Shown here in pieces: positions 1 to 10,940 of a stretch of 64,000 nt of DNA. Under the pieces are notes generated by a model, which was given only the letters and a program-made list of their open reading frames with translations, did not search any database and was not told where the DNA came from. Both the position numbers and the translations under genes were made by a program. The DNA comes from Trichostrongylus colubriformis (taxonomy: Eukaryota; Nematoda; Chromadorea; Rhabditida; Trichostrongylidae), in contig OZ022257.1 in the NCBI GenBank assembly GCA_963978905.1, forward strand, positions 5,652,965 through 5,716,964. The letters run 5' to 3'. Each line of letters begins with the position of its first letter. The first letter of the stretch is position 1.

Positions 1-16
1 TGCGACAATAAGTAAT

Positions 17-90
17 GGCCTTCGTGGCTCAAAGGTAGTGTTCCGAATCTGTAGACCAGTGGCCATGGTTTGCTCCCCGCCGGTGCGGTT
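17..90 (+). repeat. tRNA-like sequence, possible tRNA-derived SINE head
   Basis: This short stretch resembles a tRNA gene without being a good one. TGGCTCAAAGGTAG lies where an A box would be, and GGTTTGCTCCCCGCC resembles a B box (GGTTCGANTCC) with a mismatch. The 5' GGCCTTCGTGG and the 3' end do not form a clean acceptor stem. A degenerate tRNA or the head of a tRNA-derived SINE fits better than a working tRNA. I cannot name an anticodon safely. Confidence 0.3.
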
Positions 91-3038
91 TTTTTGCATC
101 TTGTGTGTCATTGTCAGTAAGTGCTTTTCTTTCACTTCTGGACGTTTCCTTATATTGGTACCTATCGCACCCATCATTTACTCTGCCAACTACTAACATT
201 ACTCAGAGGGAAGGATACCAAGTCGAAGGAATCCCGTACCACACGAATTAGGCGTTGTTGCGTAAAAAGATTATGATATTCGCGCACAGGGGTCGAATTA
301 CCCCTCTGTGCAAATTTTCAGCCAAATCCAGTTTTTGGTCCAACTTCGGAAAATTAGGGGTGGCCAAGGGGTGAAGTGGTAGTTTTTGAATTTTCTTCTA
401 CAGAAAACCCTGCAACCTGAACAGGATAGCCTATACATACCTTTCACACTTCCCCATCGCACTAAATGTACGGAACAAGCGTCAAATAGGAGCACTTCCC
501 AGGCAAGGGTCAACGACCTCTCCTTTGTTCAATGTGCTGCCACCCAATAGCCCGTGAAGTTTTCCGAAATTTGGTCAAATCCTCGAATTGGCTAAAAACT
601 TGTCCATTAGGGTAATTTGACTCCCTAAACACGAAAATCGCCCTGGTCTTGCGCAAGAACGTCTGGCTCGCGTGCTATGGGCTTTCAACCTACCATATAA
701 TAGTACCGCTTTTTCAAAAAAACCTCCATAACTCCGCTCAGAAAATCGTTTTGCAAATTTCGAATACAGATCCGAGATCAGCGTCCGAAAATACGTCGGA
801 CCATATGTATCCCATTCTAAATGGCCACTTCGACCTGGGGTTCTTCCCTTGTGGGTTTCTTCTCTTTCAACGCTTGTACCTCTGCTCCCAGAGACGGACA
901 GCAGATATGGAATGCAGATTGGTGAATGGCATCCCGAGCCCTATCATTGGTATAAACCCCATTTCAAACGGCCACTTCGACTTACTATCCTTCCCTTGTC
1001 AGCATCCTTGTAGTAACGTCCGTTTTCTGTTCGTGATCAAAAGCATCCCTCATAGTACACGCCTATTCGAAATTGTTGTTCTAGGGTTATTGAACAGTTA
1101 GAACTGATGAAATGATGTTTTCAATTGTTATTTCAGAAGCGCACATGAGTCCCACTCTGAAATACAATACCGCTCCTAATTTCTGCAAAATTGACGGATT
1201 GTGGCGGAAAAATCTGCAGCAATTCGCCGTTTCGCCACTTCCTTAAAGTGGTGTGATTGCTTTGTGAATTAGACCAACGGATAGAGCTTCGTATAAAGAT
1301 GCAGGTTTGTATTGAATGCTCGTCTTTCCTTGTCGAAACACCTTCATTTTCGTGAAAAAGGGAAATTGACCCTCTGAGGCGCGAGGAAGTACCTGCATGC
1401 ATACCGGCGTCGTAAACCCTCGACTTCATCTGGAAGTTTTAGTTTGGGCGTTTCAAAGAATTGTCAATGTGCTCGCTCAGAGCAAAATTTTATGATGATT
1501 TTGATCCCATTCATGGAGGCTTTGATTAATTTTGAACAGAACCCGAGAGTCTATTCCCAACTTTTCCCTGTAACCTATTCCCAACTTTTCCCTGTAACCC
1601 TTCTTTAGGGCCTATTTTCAGCTGGAAGCCTTCGCGAATGCGATTGTAACTACAAGCCATCGCATTTAGTGGGTTCTTGTTCTATTGCACAAGAGGTTTC
1701 CAGAGCTTTTATTTAGATCGAGTGTTATCATTGTATCACAACTCCTTGAAACGCCTATCATTTCAGAGGTCGTTTTAAATAAATGTCTGCACAAAAACGA
1801 CCTGACTTTGCAACTTAGCCAAAAACAAAAAATGAACACATTAAGCAATTAAGAGGACTTCACTGCGCTTCACAGAAAAGAGTCTCCGAAGAAAAGCTAC
1901 GATTGGTTTCATTCAGCCTGAGTCTTTGAATTTGAAATCGTTGAAATACGTAATTAAAAGGGACACGTTGTCACAACTTATTATATCTATTCCAAATCCT
2001 GTTTCGAACAAAAACTTCATCTCCACTTTTCTTGTCGCTCAGTTAATGGTCAGTCCGCGCTGACCCCTCACCTCTGATCTCTGCTCACCATCTGTCTCGG
2101 CCAGCTGTGACGCGACATTAAGATGCTGAAAGGACAAATGAGGCGAAGTATTGTTCAGCCCGACTTTGGTGTCAGATCCTTACTTATCACGAGTACATGG
2201 TAGCTCTTTGAAGCTAATCAATTGTATAGCTGAGTGGACCCCGAGGTCTCTTTACCGAAGCCTTTGGACGTCAATATCATTATGAGCCAATCATATCATC
2301 GTAGGAATGCACACTGCAGCAGCAACGCCATTTATAGAAAAATGTTCACCATCTGCAATTCAAAAGGCGGAGTATCCGGACCTTGCGCTTCTCAGAGTTA
2401 CGTGATTTCGAAGTGAAATCAATGGAACCTCAAATGCACTGATCGACAAACGATTGTGCGATGCAGCACGTGGCGCAACACACGATTCATTAAAGGAACC
2501 GGAAGGGGGTCCGAAACAAGAGAAAGATGCAAAGAAATGAGCATTTTGTAATGAACACTCAAGGTTAGAAGCGATAGTAGGCGAAAAAACCCGGACTTAA
2601 AAGCGCGACGCTGTGGTGCGTATTCGCATCCCATTCGCATCAGCGCATCCATTCCGAGTTGTCCGCTGTAGGAGACGGGCCGTGGGCCAACGTTAGTTGT
2701 AGCACCTGACTCCCAGCGCAGTGGAGTGGCCATTCCCAACTATATTAGCATTCATGTAAGCACATCTAGAAACAATATAAGATAGAACAAAGTAAACATC
2801 TTCTTTTGGCACCATGCCAAAGCGTCAAATTGGCGAATTAGTGCAATGGCGGCCACTTAAACTCGTCCACACTACGTCTGTTCTACCGTAAGCCGAAATT
2901 ACCCCCTTCTGGTGTCTTTAAGTACAGTCTCCCTTCTTCAAGTACAAGTGCCATTACACAAAAATTTCTTGTTTTTCTTTGAATCTCATTTGCTCCACTT
3001 AAGTTTTGCGAAAATGTTTGAAAAGGCTGAATTATGGA
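91..3038. other. Non-coding 5' part of unit A
   Basis: No ORF here has codon or splice features of a gene. The part around 600-1640 is collinear with 20860-21310 in the next unit (shared stretches such as the 'gaccaa-ggatagagct' segment near 1270 and 21030), so it belongs to the tandem duplication. The part 1980-2950 has no counterpart I can recognise in unit B and may be an insertion or a region lost from B. Confidence 0.5.
1551..1598. repeat. 24-bp perfect tandem duplication
   Basis: Two back-to-back identical 24-base copies (1551-1574 and 1575-1598), beginning CTATTCCCAAC and ending CCCTGTAAC. The identity implies a recent slippage event. No coding context. Confidence 0.9.
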
Positions 3039-3237
3039 GTAATATTCAGGGTCAAGCCTCCGTTGAGGAATCCTCAGCAGGGGGGTCGTATTTGGTCCGC
3101 TAGGAGGGGGGGAGTCGTAATTGTGAGGTAGGCAGTGATCAGCAGAATTTCTCAGGCTGAGGGTCTAAAGTGTAAGGGGAGAAGTGATTAAATTGACTGA
3201 ATGGGTTCGAACCCAAAAGTAGTTTAACTTAATAACC

Positions 3238-3645
3238 ATGGAAACCTCATGCATGGCGCAATCCACAGCGAAACCGGCCAGTACCAATAACTCTATCGTT
3301 GGTCCGCTGACACCGAAACCACGTACAGAGACACCTCCGGAATTCACCGATAAGCCGTGGAAAGCGATATCTATCAGCGGGTACCACTGTGGATGGACAC
3401 TCCAGAAACAATGGGATGAAAACGGAAAATTAGCTGATATGAACTTCTTCCATATCTTACTACGATCGCAAGTACGTAATCTAGTGTTGGCGGCCACTAT
3501 GCGGACCGGAAAAACGTTTGTATTCATTGAGAATGTGGATGAAATCTTGATGCATGGCGCATCCCACAGAGAAGCTGACCGACGCTTCTCGTCTTTCCAC
3601 AAGGCCTCCGAGAGCCAAGGATGCATACTGGAAAAATTTCAGTAA
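3238..3645 (+). CDS. Hypothetical ORF inside the hAT-like element
   Basis: A 135-codon frame with a good start context (AACCATGG), entirely inside the transposon. I do not recognise the product. It is hydrophilic, with a Pro/Thr-rich first third and a Cys/His/Trp cluster near residues 48-53. No signal peptide, membrane segment or transposase motif is visible. The opposite strand is also open over most of the stretch, which weakens the coding case. It could be a captured host fragment or the remnant of an element protein. Confidence 0.2.
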   Translation: METSCMAQSTAKPASTNNSIVGPLTPKPRTETPPEFTDKPWKAISISGYHCGWTLQKQWDENGKLADMNFFHILLRSQVRNLVLAATMRTGKTFVFIENVDEILMHGASHREADRRFSSFHKASESQGCILEKFQ

Positions 3646-3742
3646 CAGTGAATCGATTTTCCGGAAGATTCGTGGAAAGATCTCGCAAATTCGACGAAAA
3701 AAGCTTTCCTCAACTGGCTTTTTTGAGCTTTTCTTGCTTCGT

Positions 3743-4085
3743 TTTGAAGATATGGCATAGCTCAGGTAGACATTCGAAAGCGACAAACTAGCAGACCCTG
3801 CTTCACCCAAACGAACTCATATGCTTAAGTTTAAAGGAAGTTATGGCCATTTCCGTGAAACACTTCGAAATTTTCCTCAACTAACCTCAACTGGCTTCTC
3901 TCAAAATAACTTTCTTCGTTTTGAATATATGGCATAGCTCAGGTAGTCGTTCGAAAGCGACAACCTAGCAGACCTTGCTTCACCAAAACGAACTCATGCG
4001 GTTAAGTCTGAAGGAAGTTATGGCCATTTCCGTGGTACACTTCGAAATTTTCCTCAACTAATCCTCAACTGGAATTCCATATCGA
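3743..4085. repeat. 187-bp tandem repeat (two copies) inside the hAT-like element
   Basis: The stretch starting TTTGAAGATATGGCATAG at about 3743 recurs at about 3930 as TTTGAATATATGGCATAG and stays aligned through CGAACTCAT, GGAAGTTATGGCC and TTTTCCTCAACT. The second copy has diverged by scattered substitutions. Subterminal repeats of this kind are common in non-autonomous DNA transposons. Confidence 0.8.
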
Positions 4086-4849
4086 GAACTAAGCAACCAT
4101 TGAGGAAAGCAATTGGCCAATAGATAGGTCTAAGGGAGTTATTAGGAAAACAGTTTACAGCTGTTTGAAAGATGGGCTCTAGGTAAAGTTTGAAGTGTTT
4201 TAATAATGTCGGAATTTAGTATGGGGAAGATACCGCGCTCCTTCGATCGCCGCGTCGCAGCCGTCGCCTGACATGAGATCCTCAACTTCTGTAGATGTGT
4301 AGGGTATTCTGGATTATTATTTGTAATTGTTCGATTATGAGATAGAAGCGTAATCCGATCTGTAATCTAGGATTCATAGTTTATATATTGGTATATATTA
4401 TTGGGAATTCCACCTGTACCACATATTTTTCGGGTTTTTGCGTCCATTTAGTTGTATATTGGTGATTAGTATTCAAAAAATCAAAAAATGCTAATTTGAT
4501 GGGTTCTGTGCAGAAAGAGAGGGGGGTCGTATTGGGGCCCCCTTTCCGGTGGGGGGTCGTATTTTTTGAAAATTTTCCTCAACTGGACGCTTGACCCTGG
4601 TGATATTACCACTACATATTCAACGCTGTGAAGCAACGAATTCGGAGCGCACAAAATTTTGCCATGCTATTCGAATGACAATCCAAATGTCCTGTCACAG
4701 AGGGCATGAGACCTATCATTGAGGCAAAGTAAGGTTGAGAAAAAGTTAGTAACAGTAATCATGGTGACACGTGTCTTTTTCACTTACGCATACTTCCGAA
4801 TTTCAAATTTCTAAAAGTCAGGTTGTTTGAGCCTACATACATATGTATA

Positions 4850-5602
4850 CAGGGGGTGCCAAAAAAAAAGTAATTTTGTCTCGTCCACTTTCACCCCTCT
4901 TTAGTCGGACTACAGCGAATTCTGTTGAGGTATTCACATCCCCAGATTCAAGAGCAGACCTCACTCTATCACCATACTCCGTGGCAGCCTTCTGCACGAG
5001 CAGGAACGGGAGCGAGGAAATAGTGAACAAGATGTGTCACCTCAACTGGGCAAAATCCAAAATTTTGTCGCCCTCGTTCACAACCTTGCTAAGGTCCGTT
5101 CACTCTGGGTACCTAAGGGGATTCATACTGGGTGGTGTTCTTTAGGATCCCCTTTTTTTCCGGGGTCCCAGCGCCCTTCGTTTCCATGAGCCAAAACGTG
5201 CACTTACCACTGAAACCCCTCCGGAGGCGGATTTGGGCACGAAAATGAGTTCGGATCATAGCTGATCATAGCAGCCTTGTCCAAGCAGCAGGGGCTCTGT
5301 GACTTCCATGAACCGAAGGGCCAATCCTTAGGAAGCTTCCCACAAAAGACCTACCATGGAACCCGGCTTCACTGTTTTAAGGGGACCTTGATACCGTGGG
5401 TGCTCCGAAGCCCGACTGCGCCCCTTAAAGGTACTATATTTTTATGAAAATGAAAGAAGTGAGTCTCAGCTTGTTCCTGTTTTTAGAGGAACATTTCGGG
5501 AATATTTTGCCCCAATACTTTCATTTCTTCCGTTTCCCTATGTTTTGTATAATTGGGAGATGTGAGCCGTGGGCAAAATTACTTTTTTTTTGGCACCCCC
5601 TG
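4850..5602. mobile_element. TA-flanked DNA transposon relic (mariner/Tc1 type ends)
   Basis: A 753-bp element bounded by inverted repeats starting CAGGGGGTGCCAAAAA. The arms are near-perfect for about 29 bp, and a TA lies on each side (4848-4849 and 5603-5604). The unit B sequence near 21780-21800 lacks it, so it inserted after, or was lost from, one duplicate. Internal ORFs show no D-D34D or helix-turn-helix signature, so this is a deletion derivative or MITE. Confidence 0.8.
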
Positions 5603-7342
5603 TATACATTTTCCTGGGCCGAGAGCTCTAAGACTTCTTTCCGTGAAGTTACAGTCCAATTTTTACAATTCATTAAGGTAGAAATTTCATCATCCATAAT
5701 CAGGTTATTTTTATGCATCCTCTGACAACTATGCAGAAATGAACGGTGAACTCAACAGCATTTGAAAGATTTGGAACAAATAAACCTGACACCTACCACC
5801 TACCTCTGGTAAGGTTTTACAAAGCTCTTCCGTGATATGCTGTACTACTGAACCACTCGAAATGGCCGTATTTTATAATAAAGTGCGTCTCTGAAGATGT
5901 GCGAAGTTTCGGAAAAAGGGTTTACTGGCATCCCAGCTTCTGACTGGAATAAAGCAAAACCATCCATATCTTGGGTCAGAATGTTCACGAAAGCATGCTC
6001 TATCGAGTATATTGACACTTCTTCTCTAAAAATGTCCACACTAAAAGGGCCTCGGAGAGTCGATCTCTCATTTTTCTTGAAAATGAGGATGATTCGGTAG
6101 AAAATACTAACGTTTCCTACTTATGAAGATTAGCTTGGGGAGCTCTACCGTCAGTCTGTTTTTCAAAGCAATTAGATCACTTTTGCTAGAGGAATGGCAA
6201 AACGGCGGATAGTAGCAAAATCTTCAAAAAATCGATTGCAAAATTACAATTCGTCGATTTTGCAGAAATCAGAAGCGGAATTGTTGTTGGATTGCTGTGA
6301 GCGTTGGCGCAAAAATATCCTCAATTGAACCACATGACAAAATATTGCGGCTGAATATTAAAACTGGTGAATTGTCTGGCTGACTTTTTAGGAAGTGCAC
6401 ATTAAGCATAATTCGAAACTATCCGTTTCCTGCTAGTGGCTAAAAATATCCCCTTACCAAATGTGCGAACGCTAGCACGTGACAAAGTGATCTGCTAAAT
6501 AGTCAGAACTCAATCGGTGTTCTCGCTTGAGCTTTCCGGAAGCATTCTTTCTCCGCCAAACCATTTTATATCCCAGGAAGCAGCAGACATAATTCGTGAA
6601 AAATTCATGAAAGTAATGGGGCGCTACATCTGTGTATGGAGATCGCCAAATGGCGCTACCATACCTGAAGCGACAGTGAATGGCCAAGAAAAATTAGATA
6701 CCTCAATAATTTTAAATTAGGGGCCCCTTGTGGCAGCGTGAATGCTCATCGGAAAATTCTGCTTAACTGACACATGAACTCAGGTTTCATTAAGTGAGTT
6801 CATACAGTCTGCAACTCTTTTGTGGAAACTTAGTGAGTGACGGTGACTTCTGCAAACGTGCCCTTGCTCCGTGAATGTTGTTGTAATGATATAAGACAAT
6901 TCAATCGCGGATTTCAAAATATCACATCAATTCACAGATCATAGTAAAAACGACACAATTCAAAATTTTCCAGCCTCATACACCTTTCCATTTACAGCTT
7001 GTGGTCACTCGAGCATTCACTTCCCCTGAGCTGCCACACTGGTCACCCAAAGTCATGCTCACACGAGAGTCTTCGAATGTCATTGTATTGTGCTGTGATG
7101 AAGCCTCATGATTACTAAATGTGTAAAAACAGAATGAGCCTCCAAAAATTTATTCCAAAAAAAAACTCAAAAGGCTGTGAAAGTCTCAAAAGTTTTTTTT
7201 CTAAATATATTGCAATATTTTGGTGCTTACCTCATTCGTCGGGCCTGAAATGTGGCAGTCTTATAATTTAATACACAGCGGTACGTTTCGTAGTAGGTTC
7301 CAACTTCTCTCTTCGTATAACCTCGGCATCGATATTGAATTA
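5603..7342. other. Non-coding block of unit A, homologous to unit B
   Basis: Collinear with about 22480-24500 in unit B, with many substitutions and indels, and without a conserved reading frame. Landmarks: the 'ctgaactactcaaaatggcc' segment (5849/22614), the 'gttcacgaaagcatgctc' segment (5984, also at 20448 and 23514) and the segment at 6440-6650 that unit B carries twice in inverted orientation. Substitutions ignore codon positions, so the short ORFs here are not genes. Confidence 0.6.
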
Positions 7343-7608
7343 GAAGTTCTTCTGTTGTGCCAACGAGGTTGTTAGGTTGAATATTTATTTACGACCTGAC
7401 GTTTCGACAGGATCCTTCCTCGAAGGCCCAATCCACCACCGTACAAGTGGAACAACGCCACTCCGAGTTAGTTGTGATTAGTGAAAATAGTGGCGTTGTT
7501 TCACTTGTACGGTGGTGGATTGGGCCTTCGAGGAAGGATCCTGTCGGAACGTCAGGCCGTAAATAAATATTCCACCTAACAACCTCGTTGGCACAACAGA
7601 AGAACTTT
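7343..7608. mobile_element. Foldback MITE, TA target duplication
   Basis: The 266-bp element is almost a perfect palindrome. The left arm, from AAGTTCTTCTGTTGTGCC through GGATCCTTCCTCGAAGGCCC to AACAACGCCACT, is mirrored by the right arm around a centre near 7470-7490. It is flanked by TA at 7341-7342 and 7609-7610. Each arm holds a small hairpin with a GGATCC core followed by GAAACGTC, a block often seen in nematode repeats. There is no coding capacity. Confidence 0.82.
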
Positions 7609-10600
7609 TAATCAAATTTCACGACAGTCATAGACTTGTTCCCACTATTTGAGGTTGCCGTCGGGTGGGTTGGCGATTTTTCGACTTCACAAGGTCTATG
7701 GCGGGGTAGATGCACGCAAAAGTTCGTCGAGAGTACCACGTTGTCGCTAATACATACACCTTGTATATTACATAATAAGACTGCCACATCCCTGGCCTAA
7801 CGAAGGTGCAAAGCACCAAAATATTGTAATGTATTTATAAAAACTTTTGAGGCTTTTACAGCCATTTGAGTTTTTTTGGAATAAACATTTTGGAGACGCA
7901 TAGTATTTTCACACATTCAGTCTTCAGATCGTTGAACGACTTAGTTTCCCTCTAATTCAAAAAGAGTATCCGAAGACTGTAACGTCCTACGTCTATAGGA
8001 TCTCCACCGTACATCCTTTCTATTTGATTAAAAGAAAAACACTAACGGCTGAACGTAAAAAGGACGATTGAAGGTATTTTCCTTTTTCAGGTACAACACT
8101 TTGCCGTTCGAAGCTTGTGTTTCTCGGTTAGCTCGGAAAAAGCGGTCAGTGTAGTATTCCTTTCGTCTGCTCAACTGCAGACCGTGTCCTATTCCGACTG
8201 ATAGAGGAATGCAAGTACTGTAAACACAGCTTCTCCTGGCTTTGACGAATTGATCACCTCAGCCATACAGTTTTTTTTCGCCGCCCTTCTACTTATCACA
8301 AGACCTGTAGGCACCCGTATTTGTATATCTACTTGCTTGAATAATTCCACATATTTGGACGTTTAAATGGAAGTTATGATGAGGATTGGATACTCGTCGT
8401 AAGGCGTACTGGATCCACTTTTCAATGACCTCCCACCAGAGGTGGCAGTGTCGTCATCAGATCGATGCTATGCAGGATATCCATCAAGTTCTGTGTTTGC
8501 CATATCACGAAACTTTTTCGAAAATCTTTTCACGCACTTTCTATCAACCATATACGGTAAACGCGATATTCCATTCTGCACAGGCTATGCATTATGTGCC
8601 TCGACACGAAACTGTAGAGGCGGGGCTCTGACTTCCTGTTGGGATTTAAGGGCCGACAGCGAATCGCTCGGCAGTCAAATTTCCGTTGTAACCCTGGGCC
8701 AGATCCTTATTGTAAGGCAATGGATCCGTTACCCAGTCTCCTCCCTTCAAAAATAACAGCCCTGTCGATGGCGACATAAAGGATATCCGTCAAGTTCCTC
8801 GATCTTCCCATGGCTCAAAATTGCTTCGGAAGTTTTTTCGAGCATTTTCCATCAACCATGTGCGGCGAACGCGATATCCCATCTTACACGGTCTGTGCAT
8901 CGTGGACCTCGTCACATGACTGTAGAGGAGGAGTTCTAGCTTCCGGTCCGGAATGATAGCATGCACGAAAGAGTTCATGTTAGCAATACTCCTCGGTTTC
9001 TTCTCCTCTTCCGCCAGCGTAGTAAGCATCTAGTAGTGCTCTGAAGGCTGCGCTTCTGCCATTCTATGACCGAGTTGTAGGCCACCTCACCGCCAAAAAT
9101 CTGCTTCTCAAAGAGGTCAGCAAGCAGTTCTTGCAACTTGATGTTGTGAACGCAGGCTACGATGTCTGACCTATCAGAAACGGTCCGTTCGGTGCTCAGC
9201 TACTCAGTTATTTCTGTCTATGTCACAATATAGGTAAACATAACAAAGAGGTCTACTTTATCATGCTTGGAAACAGTAGCCGTTGTGTCTTGGTAGTTTG
9301 AACCATTGCTCGTAGTGACCACGAAACGAAAAGGGAAGGATAACCTTCCTTGCACCCGGAGTTCTTACGATGCTACCAGCTACATGGTCATAAAGTCCAC
9401 GGTAAATATCCTATAAATCAGCTTGGTGAGCACTATCGTAATTAAGGCGGTTCCGTTCGATTTAGACAAAACAGTCCACCGAAAACTGCTGTTAAATTTC
9501 TCCGTTAGAGTGTAGCGGATTGGAGTAATCTTCCGCTTCTATCATGCTGATGTGGTACTACTTTTGAGTGATCCCTGGGTGGGCCACAGACTCATCTGTT
9601 TCTTATTCCTCCGGATTGCTAACCGAATTCTAGTAAATTGCCAACAGGATAAGGCAGTCTGTTATACTTGCTCTGACGATAGGTACCTCTTTCCAGTTAT
9701 TAACTGCGTTTGCTAACCTCTGAAGAATATAGAAAGCAACTTCACACTTCCTACTTATTTTCACTTCTGTACGAACACCTTCGTTCTCTTACATCGCTCT
9801 CATTTTTCATTAGTCACCTCACCTCCGATGACCTGCTTCTACTGTTTTTTATTTCAAGCCGTTCCTATTGGTGTACTTCGATGTAGGAGTTTGGGCGTCA
9901 TAATACGGTAAGCAGAGATGTTTTGCTGTGGAGGAACCATAATTACAGCTAAATTTGCAGTGCTGTCAAAGGTCATTGCGACATCCATTACATTATAAGC
10001 CCGCTTTGAAGGAAAATCCAGATAGCTTAGGACTTGTCACGTTGACATCGTTGTTAGCAATCGGCCGTCCCACTACTCCTTTCTGTTCCAAGTGGCAGAG
10101 GAGACACGCTTCCAGCGTTCCATTGACCATATTAGTGCGTCCTCCCCTCTCGACAAATGCGGGATGTACCTTTACGAATTGTAAAGGATGTGCTCTCCTT
10201 CCTTGGATCGATATCAGTAAAAAGCAAAAAGTGATAACCACAACCATTACTGTTATTTAACATCTAGATCGTTAATCGGCAAAGTTTACTGATGAAATTG
10301 CGGCCGCGTCGTGTTGATCGGCAGAATCGGCCCGCGCATGGTAAAAAGCACACAGCTCTTCTTCGATTGCGGAGCGCACAGTCTTCCTGGAGCTCGGTTT
10401 TCCTGAGAGCCTTAGCTATCACGAGTACTTAAATTGTCGTACCCGCTGCATCTAGCGCACAATTTTGAATGGTTTTTTGTCTCTGTCCCTCGAAGTGCAA
10501 CTGATAGCGTCAGCATCATATGCTGAGAGAGTAATAACTTGACCCCTCGAATATCTTGAGCGTTTGACGGAGGAGGGGATCATTCTGAAACTTGGACAAC

Positions 10601-10618
10601 ATGGACGTTTATATAAGT
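7609..10618. other. Upstream non-coding region of lysozyme gene A
   Basis: No gene found. The region matches the upstream regions of the other genes in patches. The best four-way match is 9290-9495, equivalent to 26130-26300, 40135-40345 and 57660-57845, with shared phrases such as 'gtgagcactatcgtaatta'. The 101-codon ORF at 9955-10260 is not kept open in unit B (around 26540-26820), so I do not call it. Confidence 0.55.
8478..8945. repeat. Two-copy diverged repeat, period about 300 bp, upstream of gene A
   Basis: The stretch 8478-8634 (from TATCCATCAAGTTCTGTG through CGCGATATTCCATT to GACTGTAGAGG-like sequence) is repeated at about 8780-8945. The same paired cassette occurs upstream of gene B (25355-25510 and 25650-25815) and gene D (about 56690-56830 and 57000-57160), and part of it lies upstream of C (39575-39640). 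It therefore predates the 16-kb unit duplication. Confidence 0.65.
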
Positions 10619-10768
10619 GCTATCACAGTTATAACATGGTCTTAGACGCCACTCAAGATCCCCTTGCACATGCGGACGGACAGACATACAGATTGACCAA
10701 ACAACCGACAGACAGGCACTCAAAGTGAGTCATCTGTATCGTGGAGCATATTTGCCAGTCCATGCTTG
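10619..10768 (+). promoter_or_regulatory. Conserved 5'-proximal block of lysozyme gene A
   Basis: This block begins GCTATCACAGTTATAA, passes through a GGACGGACAGACATACA-type motif and ends with TTTGCCAGTCCATGCTTG. It recurs at the same distance upstream of every gene in the array (B 27243-27388, C 43961-44113, D 59430-59577). The conserved position about 175-350 bp before the ATG makes it the best candidate for a shared promoter or for outron sequence. The GACAGACG core also resembles a dispersed genomic repeat (see 41300-41370). Function is inferred from position only. Confidence 0.35.
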
Positions 10769-10929
10769 TTTTTTGTTGAGGAGCCTTCTAAAAAGGTGAT
10801 TAATGGACATTTCCCTTGTTGGTCTTTTTTTCTTTAGTAGCGAAGTCTTTTTGCTCGATACGTTGTTTATCGAAGTCTCTAGATACAGTCTACTCTAGCT
10901 TTTTCGATCGTATAAAATAATTTGGTTTG

Positions 10930-10936
10930 TTTTCAG
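10930..10936 (+). promoter_or_regulatory. Probable trans-splice (SL) acceptor of gene A
   Basis: TTTTCAG ends four bases before the ATG at 10941 and follows a T-rich stretch, the usual form of a nematode spliced-leader acceptor. A TATAAAA at 10911-10917 is not conserved in B-D. Confidence 0.5.
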
Positions 10937-10940
10937 AGTA

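Larger units (their letters stand above)
3047..4599. mobile_element. hAT-like non-autonomous DNA transposon
   Basis: The ends are inverted repeats of about 25 bp beginning CAGGGTCAAGC, the CAGGG start being common in hAT elements. They are flanked by near-identical 8-bp duplications: GTAATATT at 3039-3046 and GTGATATT at 4600-4607. Eight base pairs is the hAT target-site size. The matching place in unit B (about 21415-21475) runs straight from 'ttttgcgaaaata' to 'attacatatccaac' without the 1.55 kb insert, so it serves as an empty site. Inside are an ORF of 135 codons (3238-3645), a 187-bp tandem repeat, and G-rich subterminal tracts reading GGGGGGTCGTATT near both ends. No hAT transposase domain (BED finger or C-terminal dimerisation block) is visible, so it probably moves in trans. 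Confidence 0.72.

Noticed and set aside
1..90. Functional tRNA gene
   Set aside because: The B box and acceptor stem are imperfect and no clean cloverleaf can be drawn; kept only as a tRNA-like repeat.
3165..3626. 153-codon minus-strand ORF overlapping the hAT internal ORF
   Set aside because: It extends over most of the plus-strand ORF and has no recognisable motif; open frames on both strands are expected by chance here.
9955..10260. 101-codon ORF upstream of gene A
   Set aside because: The homologous region upstream of gene B (about 26540-26820) is interrupted by indels and stops, so the frame is not maintained; no domain or signal is visible.
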